From assembly GCA_046296295.1 (NCBI GenBank), contig JBKBLG010000016.1, positions 13,874 to 77,873 of the forward strand: a stretch of DNA of 64,000 bases. The letters are read 5' to 3'. Within the stretch, counting starts at the first letter, position 1. The number at the start of each line of letters is the position of its first letter. The stretch comes from UBA10646 sp046296295 (GTDB lineage: Bacteria; Bacteroidota; Bacteroidia; Chitinophagales; Chitinophagaceae). Shown here piece by piece: positions 17,303 to 26,657 of this stretch. The notes beneath the pieces are model-generated. The model was given only the letters and a program-made list of their open reading frames with translations, searched no databases and was not told the DNA's origin. The translations under genes and the position numbers were made by a program.

Positions 17303-18340
17303 TTAACCCTTGTTTGCTAGCTGACCACACGCTGCATCGATATCTTTTCCTCTGCTACGGCGTAAGTGGGCATTCACTCTGTTCGCCGATAAATACTGCA
17401 TAAACTGATCTACCACCTTTTCATCGGGCTTACGAAATTTAGCCATATCAATGCTATTATATTCAATGATGTTCACTAAATCGGCAGGCACTTGGCGGAA
17501 TACTTTAATTAGCTCATCAGCATCTTTCTGAGAATCATTAAAGTCTTTGAACAAAATATATTCAAAAGTAATTTCGTTTTTAGTATGCTTATAAAAATAA
17601 TTTAATGCCTCTATCAATGCCTTTATGTTATTGGTTTCATTGATAGGCATAATTTCATTTCGCTTTACATCGTTAGCTGCATGCAAGCTTAATGCTAGTT
17701 TAAAACGCACTTTATCGTCGCCAAGTTTCTTAATCATTTTTGCAACACCAGCCGTGCTAACCGTAATGCGACGCGGACTCATACCTAGTGCTTCTTCTGA
17801 GCTTATACGTTCAATAGATCGTAACACATTATTGTAGTTGAGCAAAGGTTCGCCCATGCCCATAAATACAATATTGGTTAGTTTTTTCTGATATACTTGC
17901 TCGCTTTGTTGGTTTAAGAGTACCACCTCATCAAATATTTCATCAAAGGTGAGGTTTCGTTTTCTATCCATATATCCGGTTGCACAAAACTTACAACTGA
18001 GGCTACAGCCAATTTGACTACTCACACAAGCTGTTTTTCTTTCGTCGGTAGGTATTAATACCCCCTCTACCAAGTGGCCATCGTGTGTTTTAAATCTGCT
18101 TTTAATAGTTCCATCGGCACTATGTTGTGTAGCATCTACCTGTAATGCCGGCAACACAAATTGAGCTTGGAGTTGTGCTCTCAATGCTTTGCTAATATTA
18201 CTCATAGCATCGAAACTATGGGCTTGCTTTTGCCAAATCCATTCGTATACCTGTTGTGCTCTAAATTTTTTTTCGCCCATTTGCAAGAAGTAATCTATTA
18301 ATTCTTGCTGTGTTAAATGGCGAATATTTTGTAAGTCCAT
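17303..18340 (-). CDS. rlmN: Dual-specificity RNA methyltransferase RlmN
   Basis: This radical-SAM enzyme of 345 residues methylates C2 of an adenine in 23S rRNA and in some tRNAs. The 4Fe-4S/SAM motif CSLSCKFCATGYM is complete, followed by NIVFMGMGEPLLNY. A conserved C-terminal region (HLRRSRGKDIDAACGQL) carries the second catalytic cysteine. The open frame extends 37 residues further upstream, but that part overlaps the terminator at 18413-18442, so I placed the start at MDLQNIRHLTQQEL (ATG 18338-18340). Confidence 0.95.
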   Translation of the reverse strand: MDLQNIRHLTQQELIDYFLQMGEKKFRAQQVYEWIWQKQAHSFDAMSNISKALRAQLQAQFVLPALQVDATQHSADGTIKSRFKTHDGHLVEGVLIPTDERKTACVSSQIGCSLSCKFCATGYMDRKRNLTFDEIFDEVVLLNQQSEQVYQKKLTNIVFMGMGEPLLNYNNVLRSIERISSEEALGMSPRRITVSTAGVAKMIKKLGDDKVRFKLALSLHAANDVKRNEIMPINETNNIKALIEALNYFYKHTKNEITFEYILFKDFNDSQKDADELIKVFRQVPADLVNIIEYNSIDMAKFRKPDEKVVDQFMQYLSANRVNAHLRRSRGKDIDAACGQLANKG

Positions 18341-18412
18341 CGGGCAAAAGTAATCTATTTTGCCGCAAATGGCTGTTAAAGCGGCAAATCGTACACACGA
18401 GGCACGCATTAT

Positions 18413-18442
18413 AAAAGCCCGAACATAAATGCTCGGGCTTTT
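18413..18442 (-). terminator. Rho-independent terminator after the peroxiredoxin gene
   Basis: The stem AAAAGCCCGA pairs with TCGGGCTTTT around a 10-base loop, with T runs at the 3' side on the minus strand. It lies 20 bases after the peroxiredoxin stop. Confidence 0.85.
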
Positions 18443-18461
18443 TAACACCAATTAAATGTAC

Positions 18462-19100
18462 CTAATTTAAGTTGGGTTGGGGGGTGTACCTTAAATAAGG
18501 TTTCACTACCTTAATACCTTTTGGAAATTTTTCTAAAGCTACTTCAGTGCTCATTGCAGGAGCCACAATAACATCATCGCCTTGTTGCCAATTTGCAGGT
18601 GTTGCAACGCTATGCTCAGCTGTTAGTTGTAAAGAATCTATTACTCTTAACACTTCTACAAAATTGCGTCCGGTACTTGCAGGATAGGTTATGATGAGTT
18701 TTATCTTTTTATCCGGACCAATGATAAATAACGACCTTACGGTAAAACTTTCACTAGCATTCGGATGAATCATATCGTAAGCGGTAGCAACGGCCCTATC
18801 TTCATCAGCAATGATGGGAAAATCGACAGTGGTGTTTTGTGTTTCATTAATATCATCAATCCATTGTAAATGTTTATCAAGCGGATCAACACTTAATGCT
18901 AATACCTTTACATTACGCTCTTCAAAGGCTGCTTTTAACTGAGCCGTTTTGCCTAGTTCGGTGGTGCACACAGGTGTGAAATCGGCAGGATGCGAAAACA
19001 ACACCCCCCAACTATTGCCCAAGTATTCATAAAAGTCAATATGGCCAATTGTTGTTACTGCTTTAAAATTTGGAGCTACATCTCCCAAACGTAAACCCAT
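18462..19100 (-). CDS. Peroxiredoxin, 1-Cys/Prx6 type
   Basis: This 212-residue thiol peroxidase reduces hydrogen peroxide and organic peroxides. The peroxidatic cysteine is C45 in HPADFTPVCTTELG. The long C-terminal arm (GDDVIVAPAMSTEVALEKFPKG) is typical of the Prx6 group rather than AhpC. No resolving-cysteine motif of the AhpC kind is visible. A 12-base match to the dispersed repeat lies in frame (ESFTVRSLF). It is a single-gene unit with its own terminator. Confidence 0.93.
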   Translation of the reverse strand: MGLRLGDVAPNFKAVTTIGHIDFYEYLGNSWGVLFSHPADFTPVCTTELGKTAQLKAAFEERNVKVLALSVDPLDKHLQWIDDINETQNTTVDFPIIADEDRAVATAYDMIHPNASESFTVRSLFIIGPDKKIKLIITYPASTGRNFVEVLRVIDSLQLTAEHSVATPANWQQGDDVIVAPAMSTEVALEKFPKGIKVVKPYLRYTPQPNLN

Positions 19101-19187
19101 AGTTATATTTTTTATACATGAATTTGTTATGGGTTGCTAAAATAGCATTGTCCTACAAAACAAGTAGACTTATTTTGTTAAAAAAAA

Positions 19188-20351
19188 CTACCCACGCTTC
19201 TTACTAGCACCAGCCTTTACCAAGGCAGTTATACCAAACTTATTTTTAACATCATCTATGGCTTTGTAAAGTTGGTTGGTTTTATTGGTATCGTAGAACA
19301 AACTTGCTTGTTGTGCATGTTCTGTAAAGTCTGACAAACGAACTCCTAACAAGCGAACAGGCATACCCTTCCTGTACAATTGTTGAAATAATGCTTTGGC
19401 AGCAACTAGAATTTCTGAATCGCTGCGTGTATAAGGGATATGCGATTGCTTACTTGTGGTTTCAAAATTGGGATAACGAATTTTCACAGTTACACAACCC
19501 GCCAACTTACCATCTTGTCGCAGCTCAAAACCAATTCGTTCAACCATTCTGGTGAGTTGCGACAACAAAAAATCAATATCAGTAATATTTTCATCGAAGG
19601 TGTTTTCTGTAGATATGCTTTTTGCTTCATGATAATTGCCTACCACACCATGATGAATGCCATTACTTTTGTCCCACAAATCACTCCCGTATCTCCCGAA
19701 ATACTTTTCGAGTAATGCCTTGGGCATTGCCGCAATATCGCCGATGGTTTGAATATTCAATGCTTCAAGTTTAGGAAGGGTATGTTTTCCTATACCCGGA
19801 ATTTTATTTACCGGTAAGGGTGCCAGAAACTCTTGCTCATGGCCAGGGGGTACAAATAAGTAACCGTTAGGCTTTGCCTCATCAGTGGCAATTTTAGCCA
19901 CCAACTTATTTGTGGCTAAGCCAAATGAAATAGGTAGTTGTGTAGCGTCGATAATCATTTGCCGTAAGGCGAGTGTCCACTCAAATACATTAAAAAATGT
20001 ATCCATGCCTGTTAAATCGATATAAAACTCATCGATAGAAGCTTTTTCGAACAAAGGTGCTTTACTGGCAATAATATCGGTAACCCACCTACTGTAGCGG
20101 CTGTATTCACTACGGGTACCACGTAGCACAATAGCTTCGGGACATAACTGCAAAGCCTTTTTCATGGCCATAGCACTGTGTACACCAAACTTACGGGCCT
20201 CATAACTACATGCAGCTACCACACCCCGCTCTCTAGTACCACCAACAATTACAGGCTTCCCCTTCAGGGTAGGATTATTGAGTACCTCTACACTCACAAA
20301 GAAGCTATCGAGATCAAAGTGTGCAATATATGTTTGCGGCATGGCTGACAT
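19188..20351 (-). CDS. dinB: DNA polymerase IV (Y-family)
   Basis: This 387-residue translesion polymerase has the metal-binding motif HFDLDSFFVSVE at residues 11-22 (D13 and D15), the YEARKFGVHSAM nucleotide-contact segment, and the SIDEFYIDLTG active-site motif. A helix-hairpin-helix (NKIPGIGKHTLPKL) and a C-terminal little-finger domain follow. The C-terminus lacks an obvious beta-clamp motif by eye. A variant of the repeat (ATTTACCGGTAAGGG) lies in frame as LPVNK and another as LALRQ. No lexA-type site was recognised upstream. Confidence 0.94.
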   Translation of the reverse strand: MSAMPQTYIAHFDLDSFFVSVEVLNNPTLKGKPVIVGGTRERGVVAACSYEARKFGVHSAMAMKKALQLCPEAIVLRGTRSEYSRYSRWVTDIIASKAPLFEKASIDEFYIDLTGMDTFFNVFEWTLALRQMIIDATQLPISFGLATNKLVAKIATDEAKPNGYLFVPPGHEQEFLAPLPVNKIPGIGKHTLPKLEALNIQTIGDIAAMPKALLEKYFGRYGSDLWDKSNGIHHGVVGNYHEAKSISTENTFDENITDIDFLLSQLTRMVERIGFELRQDGKLAGCVTVKIRYPNFETTSKQSHIPYTRSDSEILVAAKALFQQLYRKGMPVRLLGVRLSDFTEHAQQASLFYDTNKTNQLYKAIDDVKNKFGITALVKAGASKKRG

Positions 20352-20372
20352 ATGGTAAAAGTAGCGAAGCTT

Positions 20373-20386
20373 ACCTTACGGTAAAT
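20373..20386 (-). repeat. Dispersed 13-mer, exact copy upstream of dinB
   Basis: accttacggtaaat lies 21 bases upstream of the dinB start, in the short gap after the T9SS-type gene. It is an intergenic exact copy. Confidence 0.9.
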
Positions 20387-20449
20387 GAAGCCATTGAGTG
20401 GCATAAACAGTACTTACCCCCTACCCGACTATTATGCTTGCAAAAGCAA

Positions 20450-23083
20450 CTATCGTATTAACACTACGGTTCCTTTCTTTACAATAGTTTTTCCTGTAAA
20501 GTCAATGCCCTCCACAGTCCAAACATAGGTGCCGCTTGGTTGAGCCACTCCATTGTACATACCATCCCAACCGCGGCCCATTTCACTAGTTTGAAATACT
20601 ACGTTACCCAAGCGATTATACACTCTGAAGTAGGTAATTCTACTCACACCAATAGGAATCGGCCGTAATATATCGTTTCTACCATCGGCATTAGGTGTAA
20701 AACCAGTGGGAACAAATATTTCAGGGTCGGTTTGAAACACTTTCACCATCACTTCATCTACTCCTTCGCACCCTTCGGCACTGAAAGCACGTACTCTAAA
20801 GAGAATACTATCATAAATCACTGGTATAACTGCCACAGGATTTGAAATATCGGCTTGATTCAATGGCCAACTTGGTGACCATAAATAACGTACACCGCCC
20901 GTTGCTTGTAGTTGTAGTGGCTGGCTACCTACTACAGCAGTATCGTTACCTGCAAATGCACGAACGGGAGGTATCACACGCACCAGAATAGTGTCACTTA
21001 CTGGTTTCGGGCAACCTACGGTATCAGTAACCGATAATACATACGCCGTGGTGACTGTAGGTGTTGCTGTTGGTGTTAACGTATTCGGATTGGTTAATCC
21101 AATGGTTGGGCTCCAACTATACGCACTGCCAACAATGTTCCCTTGTAGTGTTACAGACTTACCACTACAAATGAAAGTATCGGCACTTACACTCACTTGT
21201 GGATAAGGGGCTACTTTCACTGTCATGAATGCTGTATCGGCACAAAAATCGCCAAGGTTAGCAATAACACGATATGTAATTGTACTATTTGGTGCTGCCA
21301 TAGGATTTTTTGCATTAGCGCTACTCAATCCACTACTCGGCGACCAGCTATAACGTAGTGCTTCGCTAACGGTATTAATACGAAAAGAATCTGTTTGACA
21401 CAATGTGGTATCTGGCGGTAATGCTACAGATATAAAAGGTAGCACATTCACCTGAATACTATCAGTTGCAATACAGCCATTGTTGTTTAAGGTTACTACA
21501 TACACTGTGGTATCTCTTGGAAATACAAGCGGGCTGGCAGTTGTACGGTTAATAATGCGGTTATTGGGTGTCCATGTGAAAATGCCAGACCCTTGTGCAA
21601 TCAAAGGGAGCGTATCTACATTACATATCAGAGTGTCGCGGAAAGGTAAGTTCAATGGCGGCTTATCATTTACCGCAAGGTTAAATGTGTGACTATCTTC
21701 ACAACCAAGTGTATTGCGAGTAACAAGGGTAACTACATAGTTTGCAGCATTAGGATAAGTATAACTCGGGTTGGCTATACGACTTGTATCGTTTGTAACA
21801 GCATTGTTGCCAAAATCCCATCGCCAGTAATTCACTACACCGTAAGGCGATACAGTTCTATCTCTGAATTCGTAAGGGTTTTGAAAACAAGTACCTGTAA
21901 CATCGAAATTGGTATTGTATCCCGGGTATATGCCTAATTCGAGTGAATCGGTAGCGTTACAACCATTCGGGCCAAATACGGTAAGCATTATTTTATAAAT
22001 ACCTGTATCAGGAAATGTAAATGATGGTGTTGGTAAATTGCTGGTATCGTTGGTACGGCTAGGTACGCCAAAATCCCAATGGTAAGCTAGAATTGACGAA
22101 GATGTAGACCCGTTCTGAAAATTGTAATTAAACGTTTCGCAGAATGTTCTTTTGTTCGGATTCAGGTTGGCTTCTGCAAAATCGCAATCGCCAATAGTCA
22201 TAATAAAATCTTTACGAGCCTCACTAATTTTGATACCGGCCCGCCACTCTTCAACCACTACACAAATCACAAACTTTCCTGCGGTAGCAGGTGCTACGCC
22301 GCTAATTACGCCGGTTTGGGAGTTGATCGTTGCCCTTGGACCTAGCGGCTGTGTTGGTGAATATACACCCGTATAATTCAGAGGAATGAGTTGCAAGGTT
22401 GCAGGCGGCGGCGGATTCGGAGGGTTGGCACTACCTTGCCCGTCTAAAGCCGCAGCAAAGCGATACACTAAAGAATCGCCATCGGGGTCGGTAGCAAAGA
22501 ATGGCAGTGTGAATGCTTTATCTCTACAAACGATAGAAGTGTCTTTAATAGCAAACTGTGCACTGCTATTAAACCCTTGCGGTAAAACGTTGGAGCCCGG
22601 AATGGTAACAATAAAAGTAGCACCTGTTTGGCTTGGTGTTACAATAGCATTGTCTAAAGATGTTCTTGTAAAACGTAGCCATGCCATGGTATAACCACCT
22701 GCATTGATTGCCAAATCTACCTCTGCAGAAAATTCGCGGATTTGATAGCACAAATTCGGGTCGTTATTCAAACAGGGTATTGCTCCGGGTGTGTTGCGAA
22801 TGGTTCTGATGGGCGTACCGGCCAATGGCAAGCTTTGTATCAAACTCATATCGGCGGTATTATAAATACCTAGCGTAACCGTTTCGCTTTCCAAAGATTG
22901 CCCCGTAGAGGCACACTCACGAAATAATCGCATGGTTACACGATAGCGATTGGTATTAGGATTGGTGCCAGCACCAATACGTTCATAAAACAATTCACCA
23001 CCAGCAATGTGCGTTGCCAATGCCGGTACAACGCCGCAACAAATTAATAATAATGTTACTACTACAACTCTACACCAAGCCAT
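20450..23083 (-). CDS. Large PKD-domain surface protein with T9SS type B sorting domain
   Basis: This protein of about 877 residues has a signal peptide (residues 1-24, ending near ALATHIAGGE), two PKD-type immunoglobulin-like domains at about 310-470 (YHWDFGVPS and WRWDFGNNA mark the WDFG cores), several more beta-sandwich repeats with paired cysteines, and a C-terminal CHU_C/gliding-type domain (FVPTGFTPNADGRNDIL through WDGMYNGVAQPSGTYVW). In this phylum that C-terminal domain directs export through the type IX secretion system and retention on the cell surface. It is paralogous to the next gene upstream along its whole length. I start it at ATG 23081-23083. A role in adhesion or gliding is inferred, not shown. 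Confidence 0.88.
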   Translation of the reverse strand: MAWCRVVVVTLLLICCGVVPALATHIAGGELFYERIGAGTNPNTNRYRVTMRLFRECASTGQSLESETVTLGIYNTADMSLIQSLPLAGTPIRTIRNTPGAIPCLNNDPNLCYQIREFSAEVDLAINAGGYTMAWLRFTRTSLDNAIVTPSQTGATFIVTIPGSNVLPQGFNSSAQFAIKDTSIVCRDKAFTLPFFATDPDGDSLVYRFAAALDGQGSANPPNPPPPATLQLIPLNYTGVYSPTQPLGPRATINSQTGVISGVAPATAGKFVICVVVEEWRAGIKISEARKDFIMTIGDCDFAEANLNPNKRTFCETFNYNFQNGSTSSSILAYHWDFGVPSRTNDTSNLPTPSFTFPDTGIYKIMLTVFGPNGCNATDSLELGIYPGYNTNFDVTGTCFQNPYEFRDRTVSPYGVVNYWRWDFGNNAVTNDTSRIANPSYTYPNAANYVVTLVTRNTLGCEDSHTFNLAVNDKPPLNLPFRDTLICNVDTLPLIAQGSGIFTWTPNNRIINRTTASPLVFPRDTTVYVVTLNNNGCIATDSIQVNVLPFISVALPPDTTLCQTDSFRINTVSEALRYSWSPSSGLSSANAKNPMAAPNSTITYRVIANLGDFCADTAFMTVKVAPYPQVSVSADTFICSGKSVTLQGNIVGSAYSWSPTIGLTNPNTLTPTATPTVTTAYVLSVTDTVGCPKPVSDTILVRVIPPVRAFAGNDTAVVGSQPLQLQATGGVRYLWSPSWPLNQADISNPVAVIPVIYDSILFRVRAFSAEGCEGVDEVMVKVFQTDPEIFVPTGFTPNADGRNDILRPIPIGVSRITYFRVYNRLGNVVFQTSEMGRGWDGMYNGVAQPSGTYVWTVEGIDFTGKTIVKKGTVVLIR

Positions 23084-23224
23084 GTACAATAATTCTATTC
23101 AATAAAAGGCGAAAATTACAAATAACTATCATCTACAAGATGAATCATTAGATATTATCGCTGCTTTCTTTAAAAAGCCCCCCAAAGTAATGTATAGCTT
23201 TAACATTTTACCAACGCATTAACG

Positions 23225-25843
23225 CTAGCGAATAAGTACTACCGTTCCTTTCTTTTGGATTATCCTTCCGGTAAAATCAACGCCTTGTGCCATAAAAACA
23301 TAGGTACCACTTGGTTGTGCAATGCCGTTAAAATTTCCATCCCAACCTTTCGAGGCATCTTGAGTGGTGAAAACAACTTGGCCGTATCGGTTAAATACAG
23401 AAAATACAGTAAACTGCTGAATGCCTACAGGAATGGCCTTAAGCACATCGTTGCGACCATCGGCATTAGGCGTAAAACCCGTAGGAATAAATATATCTGG
23501 CGCTGTATTAAACACCACCACTTTAATATCGTCAGATGCAAAACATCCGTTTGCCTGGCTTACTTGTACACGTAATCGAACACTATCGAAACCTACTGGT
23601 ATACGTAATATAGGATTTGAAATAGTAGCATTATTTAGCCATGTGGCGGGGCTCCAGAGATACGTTTCGCCTCCCGTTGCGAATAATTGCAAAGGCTGAC
23701 CTTCTACAATAGCAGTATCGTTACCCGCAAATGCACTTACTGGAGGTATTACCTGAATGGTTACTGTATCAAAAACTGTTTTAGGGCAACCCTGGTTACC
23801 AGTAGCACTAAGAATATACTGCGTTGTATTAATAGGTGCTACTATCGGACTTAAACTATTGGTATTTGATAAGCCTACTGCAGGTAACCATGCAAAGCTA
23901 TTAGCTTGTACCGCTCCAATTAAACGCATGCTAGTGCCACTACATAGAAAACTATCTTTTCCTGCATTGGCCAAGGGATAAGGAAAAGTGGCTACTTGTA
24001 TTTGTGCTGTAGCAATACAGCGGCCAACAGCGGCTGTTACTGTATATGTGTTATTAGGCGCTGTTGGTACCACTTTGGGCGTTGCAACCGCAGCATTACT
24101 GAATAGATTGGCTGGCTCCCAACGATACGAAGTTGCGTTACCTGCCGCAAGCAGCATGATTGAATCGCCCCTGCAAATGCTTGTATCGCTATTTACCGTA
24201 AGGGTAACATTGTTTATAACCCGTACTAAAATACTGGCTTGGCCTGTACAAGCACCTTCGGTGACTTGTACTGTATAACGTGTATCGTTTGGCGGGAAAA
24301 CAATTGGTCGGATACTGGTTGGATTGATAATAAACTGTGCTGGCTGCCATTGAACAGTATAATTGGCTCCCAATAAAGTAGTTGCTAGTTGTAGTGAATC
24401 GAGCCGACACATTAACGTGTCTGTACTGAGACCAATAAATGGTGCATCTTCTAAATTCAAGGTTTTAGTAACAGTACCAAAACACCCTTTACTACTTACT
24501 ACTTGTAATACAACAGTACGAGTACCAACGCTGTTGTAGGTGTATGTGGGGTTAGCTAGATTGCTGGTATCGGCAAGGGTTGACAAATCACCAAAATTCC
24601 ATGAACGTGCTGTAATAGTTCCATAACGAACATTGCTGGTATCGGTAAACTGAATTGGGTTGCGATAGCACAAAGTGTTATAGGTGAAGCCAGGATTGAA
24701 ACCTGGATACACTTTCACCGTTGTATTAGCAGTAGCTGCACAACCATCGCTGCCTTCAACACGTAAGGTTACATTGTAAGTACCTGTATCGGCATAAGTA
24801 AATGTTGGTGTAGGTTGCGTGCTAGTATCGGCCTGTGTATTTGGCACACCAAAATCCCAACGATAGGATTGGATATTTGAACTGGTAGATTCGTTTTCAA
24901 AATTTACCGTAAGGTTATTACAATTGATTTTGGGAGATAGTACTGCTTCAATAAAAGAGCAGTCGCCCACTTTCAACACAAAATCTTTCCTATGGCGATT
25001 GATGGCAACCCCGTTTCGCCATTCGGTAACGGTTACATTCACCACATAACGCCCTATATTGCCAGGAGCAATGCCACTGATAACACCTGTTACCTGATTG
25101 ATGACTACTAAAGAACCTAATGGCAATACCCCGCTATAGCCTGCTGCATACATTAAAGGTGTGGTAGTAAAAGTTGCGGGTGGCGGTCCATTAGGCGATT
25201 GCGACCCACCATTATAAGCATCGGTAAATGCATAACTTAAGCTATCGCCATCGGCATCGGTAGCACCAAAATCGAGTGAGAAGTTTTTGCCGGCGCATAC
25301 CAAAGATGTATCTCGAACATTAAACTCAGGACTGGTATTCCAACGATCGTTCACCAATGCCGACCCGGGTACTTGTGTGGTGTACATTGCTCCTACGCCT
25401 GAACCTTGTTCTAAATTACCCAACCGATCTACCCTACAACAACGGCCCCATGCCAAAGTATAGCCGGCACTGTTATTATCAACCACAATGGTATTTACAA
25501 ACTCTGCAACTTGGTAACACACTAAGGTATCGCCGCTGATACATGGTATTCTACTTGCGTTAAGCCGAATGGTTCGAACGGCGCCACTTAAAGGGAGGTT
25601 AACAGAACGTACTAGCTGGCTGGTGGCATTATCGTAAATGCCTAAATTAACTACTTCGCCATTTAGTTGTGGGCCATTACTAGTACATTCTCTAAACAAC
25701 CTGAGGGTTACTTGATAGGTACTAACCCCGTTAGATGTACTTAAAAAGCGATAGTAAATTTCACCTCCGGCAATATGCGATGCTATTGCCCCTTGATACA
25801 ACAAGCAGCAAAACAAAATTGATATTATACGGATGTATGACAT
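23225..25843 (-). CDS. Paralogous PKD/T9SS type B surface protein
   Basis: This 872-residue protein has the same plan as its neighbour: a signal peptide ending near GAIASHIAGGEIYYRF, a presumed N-terminal beta domain, two PKD-like domains (YRWDFGVPN and RSWNFGDLS cores), cysteine-paired Ig-like repeats in the middle, and a C-terminal CHU_C domain with FIPTGFTPNADGRNDVL. Two exact copies of the dispersed repeat lie in frame as NVTLTVNSD and NNLTVNFEN. It starts 3 bases after the stop of the alpha/beta hydrolase gene, so it belongs to the same transcript. Tandem duplication followed by divergence is the simplest explanation for the pair. Confidence 0.88.
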   Translation of the reverse strand: MSYIRIISILFCCLLYQGAIASHIAGGEIYYRFLSTSNGVSTYQVTLRLFRECTSNGPQLNGEVVNLGIYDNATSQLVRSVNLPLSGAVRTIRLNASRIPCISGDTLVCYQVAEFVNTIVVDNNSAGYTLAWGRCCRVDRLGNLEQGSGVGAMYTTQVPGSALVNDRWNTSPEFNVRDTSLVCAGKNFSLDFGATDADGDSLSYAFTDAYNGGSQSPNGPPPATFTTTPLMYAAGYSGVLPLGSLVVINQVTGVISGIAPGNIGRYVVNVTVTEWRNGVAINRHRKDFVLKVGDCSFIEAVLSPKINCNNLTVNFENESTSSNIQSYRWDFGVPNTQADTSTQPTPTFTYADTGTYNVTLRVEGSDGCAATANTTVKVYPGFNPGFTYNTLCYRNPIQFTDTSNVRYGTITARSWNFGDLSTLADTSNLANPTYTYNSVGTRTVVLQVVSSKGCFGTVTKTLNLEDAPFIGLSTDTLMCRLDSLQLATTLLGANYTVQWQPAQFIINPTSIRPIVFPPNDTRYTVQVTEGACTGQASILVRVINNVTLTVNSDTSICRGDSIMLLAAGNATSYRWEPANLFSNAAVATPKVVPTAPNNTYTVTAAVGRCIATAQIQVATFPYPLANAGKDSFLCSGTSMRLIGAVQANSFAWLPAVGLSNTNSLSPIVAPINTTQYILSATGNQGCPKTVFDTVTIQVIPPVSAFAGNDTAIVEGQPLQLFATGGETYLWSPATWLNNATISNPILRIPVGFDSVRLRVQVSQANGCFASDDIKVVVFNTAPDIFIPTGFTPNADGRNDVLKAIPVGIQQFTVFSVFNRYGQVVFTTQDASKGWDGNFNGIAQPSGTYVFMAQGVDFTGRIIQKKGTVVLIR

Positions 25844-25846
25844 TGA

Positions 25847-26647
25847 TTAAGGGTATACTCCTTTTAAGAATGCTAATAAGTACTGATTCACTTGCTTCGG
25901 TGCTTCTAACATACCCATGTGCCCTACCGCTGGTAGCACATGAATATATGTAAGTTCGGCCATTGCAGCTTGTTGTAAGACATCGTTGAGTGGTACAGCC
26001 CCATCTTCAGTACCTGCTATCCACAAAACAGGCTTTTTCAGTTGCAACACACTGCTATTATCGGGCCGCATCATCATTGCATAGTAATAGGCTTGGAGTG
26101 TAGTAGTAGGAAAGTTACTACTATTATCGATACAAGCTGCTACCACTTCGGGATGTTCATTTTTAAAAGCTGCACCAAAGAAATTAGGCATAATAGATCG
26201 TAAAAAACTAGCACCGCCATACTGCTCCATAACGGCTATTGCTTTACATCTGTTTTCTTTCTTCTCAGCACTATCTGCATAAGTAGTACTATGTACAAAA
26301 CCAATCGCTTTCACTTTTTCAGGATGCGATGCAGCCATTGCTGCTGCAATGTAGCCGCCCATACTATGCCCTATTATTACAGCCGCACTTACGTGCAAAT
26401 GATCAAGTAAGGCTACCATAACATCGCTATAATCGGTTAAGGCAGCTTCTATTTTACCCGTAAGGGAACTCCCTTCTTTAATTCCTGGTAAGTAAGGCAC
26501 AATACATTGGTATGTTGTGGCCAAAGCCGCTATTTGATACTTCCAAATAGTTGCATCAAACCCGAAACCATGTAGCAGCAACACTGGTGCGCCCTGCCCA
26601 TAGGTTTCAAAATATTGTGTGGTATGTTGATATTGAAATTGTTGCAT
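25847..26647 (-). CDS. Alpha/beta-fold hydrolase
   Basis: This 266-residue hydrolase has the oxyanion region LLLHGFGFDATIW, the nucleophile elbow GHSMGG with S95, an acid residue in GTEDGAVPLNDV and the catalytic histidine in AVGHMGMLEAP, so the triad is complete. The substrate is unknown; the closest look is the general esterase/lipase-like group (BioH- or MhpC-like). It lies 10 bases after the DUF4105 gene and 3 bases before a T9SS-type gene, so it is co-transcribed with both. Confidence 0.88.
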   Translation of the reverse strand: MQQFQYQHTTQYFETYGQGAPVLLLHGFGFDATIWKYQIAALATTYQCIVPYLPGIKEGSSLTGKIEAALTDYSDVMVALLDHLHVSAAVIIGHSMGGYIAAAMAASHPEKVKAIGFVHSTTYADSAEKKENRCKAIAVMEQYGGASFLRSIMPNFFGAAFKNEHPEVVAACIDNSSNFPTTTLQAYYYAMMMRPDNSSVLQLKKPVLWIAGTEDGAVPLNDVLQQAAMAELTYIHVLPAVGHMGMLEAPKQVNQYLLAFLKGVYP

Positions 26648-26657
26648 GCTTCTAAAC

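Noticed and set aside
18341..18451. Extended rlmN start
   Set aside because: It overlaps the terminator of the peroxiredoxin gene; the family start is at 18340.
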